Assembly: GCF_003202285.1 (NCBI RefSeq)
Contig: NZ_MASW01000007.1
Span: 892,093-956,092, forward strand
Origin: Prauserella muralis
Lineage (GTDB): Bacteria; Actinomycetota; Actinomycetes; Mycobacteriales; Pseudonocardiaceae
Length of the DNA: 64,000 nucleotides
Direction of reading: 5' to 3'
The position numbers were made by a program, and so were the translations under genes. Below the pieces are notes generated by a model that was given only the letters and a program-made list of their open reading frames with translations, made no database searches and had not been told where the DNA came from. Of this stretch, positions 9,596 to 17,985 are shown one piece after another (position 1 is the first letter of the stretch; each line of letters starts with the position of its first letter).

Positions 9596-9672
9596 CGGGT
9601 TGCCTTCCTGATCGTGGTGGTGCTCATGCCTCCCGTTGGTGCCAAACCCTCAACCTCAACTCAAGGCTTAGT

Positions 9673-9682
9673 GTTATGTCAA
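9673..9682 (-). promoter_or_regulatory. candidate ftsZ promoter element
   Basis: TTGACATAAC on the minus strand lies about 85 nt before the ftsZ ATG. The A/T-rich TTGAGTTGAGGTTGAGGG run follows it. TTGACA is a perfect -35 hexamer, but no clear -10 is seen 17 nt downstream. The 204-bp gap (9596-9799) also holds two direct copies of AACGTGTT (9753-9760, 9768-9775). A local promoter would be needed because ftsQ is not upstream. Confidence 0.4.
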
Positions 9683-9799
9683 CTACCAACGTTGCTGCTG
9701 GACGGTAGGCATCGACAGCGCGTGAATCCAGCAGCCACGCCGAGTGTCGCAAAACGTGTTTCGCCACAACGTGTTCGGCGCCGCGCCCCGCACCCCGGC

Positions 9800-10561
9800 T
9801 CAGGCAGGCATGTCCATGCGCAGGATCGGCGCGCTCGACGGCTGCCCGCTCGGCGAGCCGCCCTCCGGCTCCACCGTCACCGCTAGGCCGCTCGCCGTGT
9901 CGACCCCCTCGGCCAGCAACAGCGAGTCCGGCGGCAGCACGCCCGCCGAGCGCACGCGGTCGTCGGGGCCGACGAGCCACAGCTCGTAGTCCTGGCGCTG
10001 GCCCTGCGACGGCAGGTCCGAACCCATGACCATCATGGCGTCGCGCGAGCGGGAGACCACCACGGTCGCCGCGCCGCCGATCGACGAGCGCGCGTGGGCG
10101 ACCCGCGCGTCCGGCGCGGTGAGCAGCTCCGCCACCGGCGCGTAGCGTTCCCGCGCCGCGTCGAGCCGCGACTGCGCGGCGTCGAGCTGGTTCTGGGTGT
10201 GCAGGGCCACCCCGCCGAACACCCCGGCCAGCGCGACGCCCACGACGGCCGCGGCGATCGAGGCCACGAGCGCCCACCGGGGCAGGCCGTCCCCGCGGGG
10301 ACGTCCGCGCCCGTCGGGCCGGGCCGACGGCGGCTGCTGGCGCGTCGTGCGGATCTCGGCGAGCACGCGGTCGCGCAGCTGCGCCGGTGGCTCCTCGCCG
10401 ACGGCACCGCCCAGCCGCGCGGCGGTGGCCTGCAGTTCGGCGACCTCCTCGCGGCACGCCGCGCACTCGTCGAGATGGCGGCGGAACCGCGCGCGCTCGT
10501 GCTCGTCGAGGGCGTCCAGCGCGTACGCGCCCGCCAGCGTGTGCATCTCGGGCGATGTCAT
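9800..10561 (-). CDS. rskA: anti-sigma factor, RskA-like
   Basis: 253 residues. The cytoplasmic zinc anti-sigma module comes first: MHTLAGAYALDALDEHERAR, then FRRHLDECAACREEVAELQ, the H-x3-C-x2-C pattern. One membrane segment (WALVASIAAAVVGVALAGVF, ~100-120) follows. The extracytoplasmic domain resembles RskA (YELWLVGPDDRVRSAGVLPP). It would hold the SigK-like factor inactive until regulated proteolysis. Its ATG overlaps the sigma-gene stop by 4 nt (ATGA). Confidence 0.9.
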   Translation of the reverse strand: MTSPEMHTLAGAYALDALDEHERARFRRHLDECAACREEVAELQATAARLGGAVGEEPPAQLRDRVLAEIRTTRQQPPSARPDGRGRPRGDGLPRWALVASIAAAVVGVALAGVFGGVALHTQNQLDAAQSRLDAARERYAPVAELLTAPDARVAHARSSIGGAATVVVSRSRDAMMVMGSDLPSQGQRQDYELWLVGPDDRVRSAGVLPPDSLLLAEGVDTASGLAVTVEPEGGSPSGQPSSAPILRMDMPA

Positions 10562-11163
10562 GCCGTCACCCCCAGACAGTCACGCAGCCTGATCAGGCCG
10601 TCCCGCAGGCGGGTCTTGATGGTGCCCTGCGGCGCCGAGAGCACCTCGGCCACCTCGCGGTAGGTGTAGCCCTGGTAGTACGCCAGGAGCACGGACTCGC
10701 GCTGCAGCTCCGTGAGGTGGCCGAGGCAGCGGCGCACCTGCTGGCGTTCCCAGCGGCCGGTGACGGCCTCGGTGACCTCGTCGAACGGGCGGGCGCGGCC
10801 CGCCTCGAACGTCGCCTTGCGCTCCCGGTCCGAGCTTGCCCGCGCCGAGCGCACCCTGTCCACGGCCCGGCGATGGGCCATGGTCAGCACCCAGTTGAGC
10901 GCGCTGCCCTTGTCGGGCGAGTACCGCGGCGCCGTGCGCCACAGCTCGACGAGCACGTCCTGCGTCACCTCCTCCGACTGGGCCGTGTCCCGCACGACCC
11001 TGCGGACGAGGCCGAACACCCGCCCGGCGAGCCGGTCGTAGAGCCGCTCGAAGGCGTGCTCGTCGCCCCTGGCGACCGCGCCGAGAAGCTCCTCGTCGGT
11101 CGGGCCCTGTCCCTGTCCGTCGGGCACGCCGGCGGGAACCGGGCCGCGCACGGGCTCATCCAT
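10558..11163 (-). CDS. sigK: ECF RNA polymerase sigma factor, SigK-like
   Basis: 201 residues from ATG 11163, which follows a GGAGG site. Region 2 is LYDRLAGRVFGLVRRVVRDT through EEVTQDVLVELWRTAPRY, with WVLTMAHRRAVDRVR. Region 4 is LTELQRESVLLAYYQGYTY and SAPQGTIKTRLRDGLIRL. Together with the RskA-type partner this fits the SigK/RskA group, which in mycobacteria responds through periplasmic signalling. The target genes are not evident here. The symbol rests on family resemblance. Confidence 0.88.
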   Translation of the reverse strand: MDEPVRGPVPAGVPDGQGQGPTDEELLGAVARGDEHAFERLYDRLAGRVFGLVRRVVRDTAQSEEVTQDVLVELWRTAPRYSPDKGSALNWVLTMAHRRAVDRVRSARASSDRERKATFEAGRARPFDEVTEAVTGRWERQQVRRCLGHLTELQRESVLLAYYQGYTYREVAEVLSAPQGTIKTRLRDGLIRLRDCLGVTA

Positions 11164-11389
11164 CGAGACCTCCGAGCCTTGTCTCCACGCGAGGCCTCGG
11201 CGCGCCTCGCAGCCACGGTCCGATGCCGTGCCTTCGGATGAGCACGGACGCACGATGCGGGACGAACGGCCTGCTCAGCAGCATACGCAGCAGCCCGGCG
11301 GGAGCCACCGGCCGCAGGTGGCGGCCGCTGGCGAGGTTGCCGGTGACCTCGCTGCCGATGGCTGCGACTCGTTCTTCCGTGGTGTGCAC
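11156..11389 (-). CDS. possible small protein overlapping sigK start
   Basis: A 77-residue frame from GTG 11389 ends 8 nt inside the sigK gene. It carries LLRMLLSRPFVPHRASVLIR and a basic, GC3-rich codon pattern, and no domain is recognised. The overlap with the sigK ribosome site could couple translation. It may equally be a chance open frame in GC-rich leader DNA. Confidence 0.25.
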   Translation of the reverse strand: MHTTEERVAAIGSEVTGNLASGRHLRPVAPAGLLRMLLSRPFVPHRASVLIRRHGIGPWLRGAPRPRVETRLGGLDG

Positions 11390-11562
11390 GCCGGTGGTTC
11401 GGAGCGGGGGCGGGCCCGGATGGGTGGCTGTGCACGCGCGCGGGCGCGCCGCTCGCCGCGCACCCACCGGCCAACACGGCACACGGGCTACCGCGGCCGC
11501 AGTAGCCCGGCTACCGCGGCGAGAGGACGCCCAGGCGCCCCGCGGTGCCGTACCGTGAGGTC
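11390..11562. other. intergenic segment before the two-component system
   Basis: No convincing gene is seen. The segment carries GGCCAACAC (11469-11477), a fragment resembling the GTGTTGGCC element near 34758. It also has two copies of GGCTACCGCGGC (from 11486 and 11509). Promoters for sigK (-) and the histidine kinase (+) should lie here, but no clear hexamers were found. Confidence 0.4.
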
Positions 11563-12840
11563 ATGGGCTTGGCGAGCGGCTGCCTGCGGCTGGTCAGAGG
11601 GCATCCGTTCGCCCTCGACGTCGTGGTGGCGCTCGCGTGGTTCGTCGTGGCCATGACCCTGCCCGTCGTCTTCAAGGAACCCCGGCACGACCCGCCCAGC
11701 GGCCTGGGCTACCTGCTCGGCGCTCTGGCATGCGTCACGCTGATGGAGCGGCGCCGGTGGCCCGCGGCCGTGCTGGGCCTGACCTCGGCGCTCGGGCTGG
11801 CGATCACCGCGGTCGACGGCGTGGGCGCGCCGTTCGCGTCGGCGGCCGCGGTCGCCGCGTTCACCGTGGTCTCGCTGGACGACCGCCCCGGAGCGGGGAT
11901 CGCCTGCGCCGCCGTCGCGCTCGGGCTCGGGTTCGGGGGCAGGCTGTTCGGCGACGGTGGGTGGCTGGAGTCGTTCAACATCGCGCTCGGCGTGGGGTTC
12001 GCCGGCGCCATCGGGCACGCCGTGCGCACCCGGCGCCAGCGGCTCGCCGAGATGGAGGAACGCGCGCGCCGCGCGGAACACACGCGCGAGGAGGAGGCCC
12101 GCAGGCGCGTGGCCGAGGAGCGGCTGCGCATCGCCCGCGAGCTGCACGACGTCGTTGGCCACCACATCGCGCTCATCAACGTGCAGGCCACGGTGGCCAC
12201 GCACGTCCTCGACGACCGCCCCGACGAGGCCAGGAAGGCGCTCGACCACGTGCGCCACGCCAGCAGGACCGTGCTGGACGAGATCTCGGTGCTGCTGGGC
12301 ATGCTGCGCCAGTCCGGCGAGCAGGCGCCGACGGAGCCCGTGCCGTCGCTGGCCCGGCTGGACAGCCTCGTCACGTCGTTCACCTCGGCGGGCATGGCGG
12401 TCGAGCACACACCGTTCGAGCGGGCCGACGAACTGCCGACGGCCGTCGACCTGGCCGCGTACCGGGTGGTGCAGGAGTCGCTGACCAACGCGTACAAGCA
12501 CGCGAACGGCGCCAGGGCCACCGTCGAGCTCGCCAGGCAGCCCTCGGCACTGCGCGTGGAGGTGCGCAACGACAGCCCGTCCCCGCCTCCCGGCAACGGC
12601 TCGGCGCCCCACGGGACGGGGCGGGGCATCGCGGGCATGCGCGAGCGGGTGGGGTCGGTCGGCGGGTCGCTGGAAGCGGGGCCGCTGCCCGACGGCGGGT
12701 TCCGGGTGTGCGCCGTGCTGCCGGTGCCGGAAAGGGAGCGGTCTCGTGATCAAGGTGGTGCTGGCGGACGACCAGGCGCTGATCCGCGCGGGGTTTCGTG
12801 TTCTGGTCGACTCCGCACCGGACCTGTCGGTGGTGGGTGA
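11563..12840 (+). CDS. sensor histidine kinase, NarL/DesK type
   Basis: 425 residues from ATG 11563; a GTG at 11545 is an alternative. The N-terminal half holds several membrane segments (~10-150). A coiled linker of RRAEHTREEEARRRVAEE type follows. The HisKA_3 dimerisation box is RIARELHDVVGHHIALINVQ, where His of ELHD is the phospho-acceptor. The ATPase domain has AYRVVQESLTNAYKHA and GRGIAGMRERVGSVGG. It pairs with the response regulator just downstream. Unusually, the frame runs 95 nt into the regulator gene, adding a ~32-residue unconserved Gly/Arg tail. The signal is unknown. Confidence 0.92.
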   Translation: MGLASGCLRLVRGHPFALDVVVALAWFVVAMTLPVVFKEPRHDPPSGLGYLLGALACVTLMERRRWPAAVLGLTSALGLAITAVDGVGAPFASAAAVAAFTVVSLDDRPGAGIACAAVALGLGFGGRLFGDGGWLESFNIALGVGFAGAIGHAVRTRRQRLAEMEERARRAEHTREEEARRRVAEERLRIARELHDVVGHHIALINVQATVATHVLDDRPDEARKALDHVRHASRTVLDEISVLLGMLRQSGEQAPTEPVPSLARLDSLVTSFTSAGMAVEHTPFERADELPTAVDLAAYRVVQESLTNAYKHANGARATVELARQPSALRVEVRNDSPSPPPGNGSAPHGTGRGIAGMRERVGSVGGSLEAGPLPDGGFRVCAVLPVPERERSRDQGGAGGRPGADPRGVSCSGRLRTGPVGGG

Positions 12841-13423
12841 GGCCTCCGACGGCCGCGAGGCGGTCGAGCAGGTCCGCGTCACCGACGCCGACGTGGTGCT
12901 GATGGACATCCGCATGCCCGGCCTCGACGGCCTGGCCGCGACGCGGGAGATCATGGCCGATCCGGCGCTGTCCGGCGTCCGGGTGCTGGTGCTCACCACG
13001 TTCGAGGTCGACGAGTACGTCTTCGAGGCACTGCGGGCCGGTGCGAGCGGGTTTCTGGGCAAAGGCGTCGACGCCGACGAGCTGATCGAGGCCATCCGCG
13101 TGGTCGCGCGCGGCGACGCGCTGCTGTCGCCGAGGGCGGTGAAGAGCCTCATCGCCCGGTTCCTGACCCAGCCGGAGGTGTCACGCCTTCCCGAGCCGGA
13201 GCAGCTGAGCGCGCTCACCGGAAGGGAACGCGAGGTGCTCGCCCTCGTGGCGCAGGGACTGTCCAACGACGAGATCGCCGAGCGGCTCTACGTCTCGCCG
13301 CTGACCGCCAAGACCCACGTCAACCGCGCGATGGCCAAACTGGACGCGCGCGACCGCGCCCAGCTCGTGGTGATCGCGTACCAGACCGGCCTGGCGCAGG
13401 TGGATTCGCCCCAGGCACAGTAG
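12746..13423 (+). CDS. LuxR/NarL family response regulator
   Basis: 225 residues, GTG start after AAAGGGAG. The receiver domain has IKVVLADDQALIRAG (acidic pocket), VVLMDIRMPGLDG (phospho-Asp) and VLVLTTFEVDEYV (switch Thr). The LuxR-type HTH is LTGREREVLALVAQGLSNDE followed by LYVSPLTAKTHVNRAMAKL. It is the cognate partner of the overlapping kinase. The MMPL transporter 90 bp downstream on the same strand is a plausible target. Confidence 0.95.
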   Translation: MIKVVLADDQALIRAGFRVLVDSAPDLSVVGEASDGREAVEQVRVTDADVVLMDIRMPGLDGLAATREIMADPALSGVRVLVLTTFEVDEYVFEALRAGASGFLGKGVDADELIEAIRVVARGDALLSPRAVKSLIARFLTQPEVSRLPEPEQLSALTGREREVLALVAQGLSNDEIAERLYVSPLTAKTHVNRAMAKLDARDRAQLVVIAYQTGLAQVDSPQAQ

Positions 13424-13513
13424 GTCCTCTCAGGAATACCGCGGACGTGGTAGGCGGAAGAGTCCGCGCCCGGTGGACGCCGGGAGCACCCCGCGCGCGA
13501 CATCGTCGTCACC

Positions 13514-15727
13514 ATGGCTACCTACCTCTACCGGCTGGGCAGACTCGCCTTCCGCCGACGCGGGCTCGTGCTCTCGCTGTGGCTCGCGCTGCTCGTCGCG
13601 GCGGGCGCGGGAGCGGCGACGCTGTCCGGGCCGACCTCGGACGCGTTCTCCATGCCCGGTACCGAATCGCAGCAGGCGTTCGACCTGCTCGACGAGCGCT
13701 TCCCGCAGTCCTCGGCCGACGGTGCGACCGCCCAGGTCGTGTTCCAGGCGCCGCAGGGGCAGACGCTGCGGGACGCGTCCGCGCGCGACACCATCGCGCG
13801 CACGCTCGACGAACTGCGCACCGCGCCGCAGGTCGCCTCGGTGACCGACCCGTACGCGACGCGCTCGGTCAATCCCGACGGCACCATCGGCTACGCCAGG
13901 GTCGGCTACCAGGTGCAGGGTCCGGAGCTGACCGAGCACGCCCGCGAAGCCCTGCACGAGGCGGTCGACGACGCGCGCGAGGCCGGGCTCACCGTCGAGA
14001 TCGGCGGTGACGCGCTGGAGGAGCCGCCCGCCACCGGCGCGGGCGAGATCCTCGGCGTCGGCGTCGCCGCGATCGTCCTGCTGATCACGTTCGGCTCGCT
14101 CGTCGCGGCGGGCCTTCCTCTGCTGAACGCGCTCGTCGGCGTCGGCATCGGCATCGCGGGCATCACCGCGGCCACCGGGTTCCTCGAGCTCAGCTCCAGC
14201 ACCTCGATCCTGGCGATGATGCTCGGCCTCGCGGTCGCCATCGACTACGCGCTGTTCATCCTGTCCCGGTACCGCCACGAACTGGCGGTGGGCCGGGATC
14301 CCGAGGAGGCCGCGGGCCGAGCCGTCGGGACGGCGGGCTCGGCCGTCGTGTTCGCCGGGCTCACGGTGGTGATCGCGCTGGCGGGCCTTGCGGTCGTGGG
14401 CATCCCGTTCCTCACCGAGATGGGCCTGGCCGCCGCGGCCACCGTCGTCGTCGCCGTGGTCATCGCCCTCACCCTGCTGCCCGCGATGCTCGGGTTCGCG
14501 GGCAGGCGCGTCACCGGCGGCCGGGTCCCGGGTCTGCGTGCCCGCGACCCGGAGGACGACAGCGGGCCCGAGAGCGTGGGCAGGCGCTGGGGGCGGTTCG
14601 TGATCCGGCGCAGGGTCGCGGTGCTCGTCGTCTCCGTCGCCGGGCTGGGCGTGCTCGCGCTGCCCGCCCTCGACCTGCGGCTCGGCCTGCCCGACGGCAG
14701 CCAGGCCGCCGCGGACAGCACCCAGCGCAAGGCCTACGACCTGCTGTCCGAGGGGTTCGGCCCCGGCTTCAACGGCCCGCTGCTGCTCGTCGTGGACGCC
14801 GAGGGCAGCGGCGACCCGCGGGGCGCGGCGTCCGGGGTCGCGGGAGCCGTGCAGCGCATGGACGGTGTCGCCGCCGTCACCCCGCCGCAGTTCAACCCGG
14901 CGGGCGACACCGCGCTGCTCACGGTCGTGCCCACGACCGGGCCCAACACGCAGGAGACCACCGACCTCGTCGCGCGCATCCGGGACCAGGGCTCGGCCGC
15001 GGCGGAGCAGAGCGGGGCGAGCGTCGCGGTGACCGGGCAGACGGCCATCAACATCGACGTCTCCGACCGGCTGTCCGATGCGCTGCTGCCCTACCTCGCG
15101 CTGGTGATCGGGCTGGCCTTCCTGCTGCTGATGGTGGTGTTCCGGTCGATCGTCGTGCCGCTCAAGGCGACGCTGGGCTTCCTGCTCACCGTGGGCGCCA
15201 CGTTCGGCGCCGTCGTCGCCGTGTTCCAGTGGGGCTGGCTGGCCGACCTGCTCGGGGCGCAGGACGCGGTGGGCCCGATCATCAGCATGCTGCCGATCTT
15301 CATGATCGGCGTCGTGTTCGGGCTCGCGATGGACTACCAGGTGTTCCTGGTGACGCGGATGCGCGAGGAGCACGTGCACGGCGCCGGGCCGCGCGACGCC
15401 GTCCTCACCGGGTTCAGCCACGGAGCCAGGGTGGTGACGGCGGCGGCGATCATCATGATCAGCGTGTTCGGCGGGTTCATCCTCTCGCCCGAGGCGCTGG
15501 TGCGCCAGATCGGTTTCGGCCTGGCGTTCGCGGTGTTCGTCGACGCGTTCGTGGTGCGCATGACGATCGTGCCCGCCGTGCTGGCCCTCGTCGGGAGGGC
15601 GGCGTGGTGGCTGCCGCGCGGCCTCGACCGGATACTGCCCAATGTGGACGTCGAGGGCGAGAGACTGAGGCAGCACCTGGAAAGCCGGGCCGAGGAGGAC
15701 CGCGAACCCGTGGGCGCGGGCCGGTAG
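13514..15727 (+). CDS. MMPL/RND-family membrane transporter
   Basis: 737 residues with two RND repeats. Each has one TM, a large extracytoplasmic domain and then a five-to-six TM bundle. TM1 is GLVLSLWLALLVAAGAGAAT; membrane runs recur at ~175-330 and ~520-710. The conserved MMPL motif AMMLGLAVAIDYALFILSRY is in repeat 1 and GVVFGLAMDYQVFLVTRMRE in repeat 2, with the Asp-Tyr pair used for proton coupling. Such proteins export lipids or drugs. A 7-bp inverted repeat CGCGGAC/GTCCGCG (13440-13468) lies in its 5' region and could be an operator. The substrate is unknown. Confidence 0.93.
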   Translation: MATYLYRLGRLAFRRRGLVLSLWLALLVAAGAGAATLSGPTSDAFSMPGTESQQAFDLLDERFPQSSADGATAQVVFQAPQGQTLRDASARDTIARTLDELRTAPQVASVTDPYATRSVNPDGTIGYARVGYQVQGPELTEHAREALHEAVDDAREAGLTVEIGGDALEEPPATGAGEILGVGVAAIVLLITFGSLVAAGLPLLNALVGVGIGIAGITAATGFLELSSSTSILAMMLGLAVAIDYALFILSRYRHELAVGRDPEEAAGRAVGTAGSAVVFAGLTVVIALAGLAVVGIPFLTEMGLAAAATVVVAVVIALTLLPAMLGFAGRRVTGGRVPGLRARDPEDDSGPESVGRRWGRFVIRRRVAVLVVSVAGLGVLALPALDLRLGLPDGSQAAADSTQRKAYDLLSEGFGPGFNGPLLLVVDAEGSGDPRGAASGVAGAVQRMDGVAAVTPPQFNPAGDTALLTVVPTTGPNTQETTDLVARIRDQGSAAAEQSGASVAVTGQTAINIDVSDRLSDALLPYLALVIGLAFLLLMVVFRSIVVPLKATLGFLLTVGATFGAVVAVFQWGWLADLLGAQDAVGPIISMLPIFMIGVVFGLAMDYQVFLVTRMREEHVHGAGPRDAVLTGFSHGARVVTAAAIIMISVFGGFILSPEALVRQIGFGLAFAVFVDAFVVRMTIVPAVLALVGRAAWWLPRGLDRILPNVDVEGERLRQHLESRAEEDREPVGAGR

Positions 15728-15737
15728 CCACGAGGTG

Positions 15738-15796
15738 GGCGAGCCGAAGGTGACCTTGGGTACCGACCGCGTACCCACGGTGCCCTTCGGCTCGCC
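15738..15796. repeat. 59-bp palindromic repeat, copy 1 (complete)
   Basis: The outer arms GGCGAGCCGAAGG (15738-15750) and CCTTCGGCTCGCC (15784-15796) are exact inverted repeats. Inner TGGGTAC/GTACCCA arms surround a CGACCGC loop. It lies between two convergent genes, so a bidirectional terminator is plausible. A second copy with the same core is at 53966-54016. After it, GGCTAC recurs 21 bp apart (15846, 15867), running to the stop of the IlvD-type gene. Confidence 0.8.
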
Positions 15797-15868
15797 ACCG
15801 CCCCGCATACCCAGAGGCCACCATGGCGGCACGAGCGGCCAGCACGGCTACGCCAGTCGCCAACGGGG

Positions 15869-17572
15869 CTACCGCGGCCGGGCGCCGGTCTCGTGGCCGA
15901 GGACCGCGCCGCTGGACATCGGTCCCACGGTGCGCTGGTACAGGTGCAAGTAGCCACGGGCCCTGGGCAGTGCCGGCTCGCCGAGCTCCGCTGCCCGTGC
16001 GGCGAGCTCGTCGGCATCCACGTCGAGGTCGACGGTGCACGTGTCGACGTCGATCGAGATCCGGTCGCCGTCCCGGACGAGCGCGAGCGGGCCGCCGACC
16101 GCCGACTCCGGGCACACCTCCCCGACCACGAGCCCCTTGTTCACCAGCCCCGAGAGCTGGCCATCCGTCACGAGCGCGACCTCGTTCTCCAGACCCGCCG
16201 CGTACAACAGGAACGCGACCATCGACGCGCGGCCTGCCATGCCCGGACCGCCCTTGAGCCCTCCGCCACGCACGACGAGTACGTCGCCCGCCTTCACCCT
16301 GCCGTCGTTGATCGCGGACATCGCGTCGTTGCCCGCGCCGCACACCACCGCCGGTCCGCTGAACTGCCGCTTGCGCTGCGCATCGCGCGCGCCCAGCTTG
16401 ACGATCGCGCTCTCCGGAGCGAGCGAGCCGTGCATGATCACGATCGGCGCCTCCGTCGAGACAGGCCGGTCCAGGGGGCGGATCACCTCGTCGTCGGGCA
16501 CCTCGAAGCCGGCGAGGTTCTGCCGTACCGTCCGTCCGGTCACGGTGAGCGCCTCGGGCTGCAGTATCGGTTCGAGCTGCTTCAGCAGCGCGCGTGCCCC
16601 GCCCGCGGCCTCGAAGTCCTCGATCGAGCGGTTCCCGTTCGGCCGGACCGCGGACAGCATCGGGGCTGTGTTCGAGAGCTGCTCGAACAGCGCGAAGACG
16701 TCGACGTCGAGCTCACCCTCCGTGGCCGTGGCCTGCAGGTGCTTCACGGTGTTGATCGAGCCGCTCGACGCCAGCACGGCGGCGACCGCGTTGTGGAACG
16801 CGCTCGGCGTCAGGATCTGCCGGGGACGCAGGTCCTCCAGCACCATGCCGACGATCCGCTCGCCGGTGCGGCGCGCGTACTCGGTCATCTTCGAGCTGTT
16901 CGCGAGCACGGGCGCTCCGCCGGGCAGGCTCATCCCGAGCGCCTCGGTGACCACGTGCATCGAGTTGGCCGTGCCCATCCCCGAGCACACGCCCGGACCG
17001 CGCACGGCGTTGTCGGCCATCGCGCCGATCTCCTCGGTGGTGATCGAGCCGCGCTCCGCGTCGGCGGCGCGGATGAACACCTCCTCGATGTCCATCGGCT
17101 CGCCCTGGTACTCGCCGCTGGGCTGGTAGCCGCACACCATCAGGATCGTGGGCAGGTCGAGCCGGGCCGCCGCCATGAGGTGCGCAGGCGGCGTCTTGTC
17201 GCAGGAGGACAGGCACACCATGCCGTCGAGCTGCGCGCCCTCCACCGTGACCTCGATGTCGTTCACGATCAGGTCTCGAGACGAAAGGATGTAGCCTCCG
17301 CCACCGCCCGCGCAGAAGATGAAGTCGCTCGGCGCCGTCGTCCGGATCTCGAACGGCAGCCCGCCCGCCTCCCGGACGGACTGCTTGACGGTCTCGGCGA
17401 CGTCGTCGAGGTGGCTGAAACAGATCGCGAGCTCGGACGAGGAGTTCACCACGGCGATCTTCGGCTTCTCCATATCCTCATCGGACAGACCGAGCGCTTT
17501 CCACTGCGCGCGCCGCACCGCCCACCGCGACGAGCCCGGTGCGAAGTTGCTGCGCAGCTTCGGTTTCTCCAT
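15869..17572 (-). CDS. IlvD/Edd-family iron-sulfur dehydratase
   Basis: 567 residues. The three cluster cysteines are at ELAICFSHL, LSSCDKTPPAHLMAAARLD and GPGVCSGMGTANSMHV. The C-terminal swivel domain contains GAGNDAMSAINDGRVKAGD and VTDGQLSGLVNKGLV. Family members dehydrate 2,3-dihydroxy acids (branched-chain precursors, sugar acids) to 2-oxo acids. This one is unlikely to be the biosynthetic IlvD: it lies last in an operon with an ABC importer and aconitase-X. The substrate is probably a hydroxylated carboxylate. The ATG at 17572 overlaps the upstream stop by one base (TGATG). The frame stays open further upstream, but that part is antisense shadow. Confidence 0.9.
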   Translation of the reverse strand: MEKPKLRSNFAPGSSRWAVRRAQWKALGLSDEDMEKPKIAVVNSSSELAICFSHLDDVAETVKQSVREAGGLPFEIRTTAPSDFIFCAGGGGGYILSSRDLIVNDIEVTVEGAQLDGMVCLSSCDKTPPAHLMAAARLDLPTILMVCGYQPSGEYQGEPMDIEEVFIRAADAERGSITTEEIGAMADNAVRGPGVCSGMGTANSMHVVTEALGMSLPGGAPVLANSSKMTEYARRTGERIVGMVLEDLRPRQILTPSAFHNAVAAVLASSGSINTVKHLQATATEGELDVDVFALFEQLSNTAPMLSAVRPNGNRSIEDFEAAGGARALLKQLEPILQPEALTVTGRTVRQNLAGFEVPDDEVIRPLDRPVSTEAPIVIMHGSLAPESAIVKLGARDAQRKRQFSGPAVVCGAGNDAMSAINDGRVKAGDVLVVRGGGLKGGPGMAGRASMVAFLLYAAGLENEVALVTDGQLSGLVNKGLVVGEVCPESAVGGPLALVRDGDRISIDVDTCTVDLDVDADELAARAAELGEPALPRARGYLHLYQRTVGPMSSGAVLGHETGARPR

Positions 17573-17985
17573 CAGCTGCGCTCCTTCACCTCGACGACGC
17601 CGCCGTCGGCGTCGATGCGTACCCAGTCGCCGGTCTTGATCACTTCGACCGGGTCCTGGTCGAGGTCGGTCACCGTGGGCACGCGCGTCACGACGGCGCC
17701 GAGCGCCGCCTTGGTCGTCGTCACCGTGTAGATCATGCCCAGTGGCGCGGTGCCCAGCAGCCGCGTCGTCTGGAAGAACCCCGACCAGCCGGACGATCCC
17801 TTGGCGCCGGGGAAGACCAGGATCTTGCCGGTGAAACACACGCCGTACAGCTCGTGCCTGCGCTCGATGATCGTGCCCTTCGCGGGGTCGATACCGCCCC
17901 AGCCGGAGATCGTCTCGTGCGACACGAGCGCCTCGCCTTCGACGACGCCCGGCACGACCGTCCTGCCCCGCAACACCAGCGTCAT
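17572..17985 (-). CDS. aconitase-X small (swivel) subunit, DUF126
   Basis: 137 residues. The swivel domain shows EALVSHETISGWGGIDPAKG and the active-site loop VFPGAKGSSGWSGFFQ, which carries the catalytic Ser of aconitase-like enzymes. It pairs with the large subunit encoded immediately upstream with an ATGA overlap (17982-17985). Two-subunit AcnX enzymes include bacterial cis-3-hydroxy-L-proline dehydratases and the archaeal phosphomevalonate dehydratase. Which activity is present here cannot be read from sequence. Confidence 0.9.
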   Translation of the reverse strand: MTLVLRGRTVVPGVVEGEALVSHETISGWGGIDPAKGTIIERRHELYGVCFTGKILVFPGAKGSSGWSGFFQTTRLLGTAPLGMIYTVTTTKAALGAVVTRVPTVTDLDQDPVEVIKTGDWVRIDADGGVVEVKERS

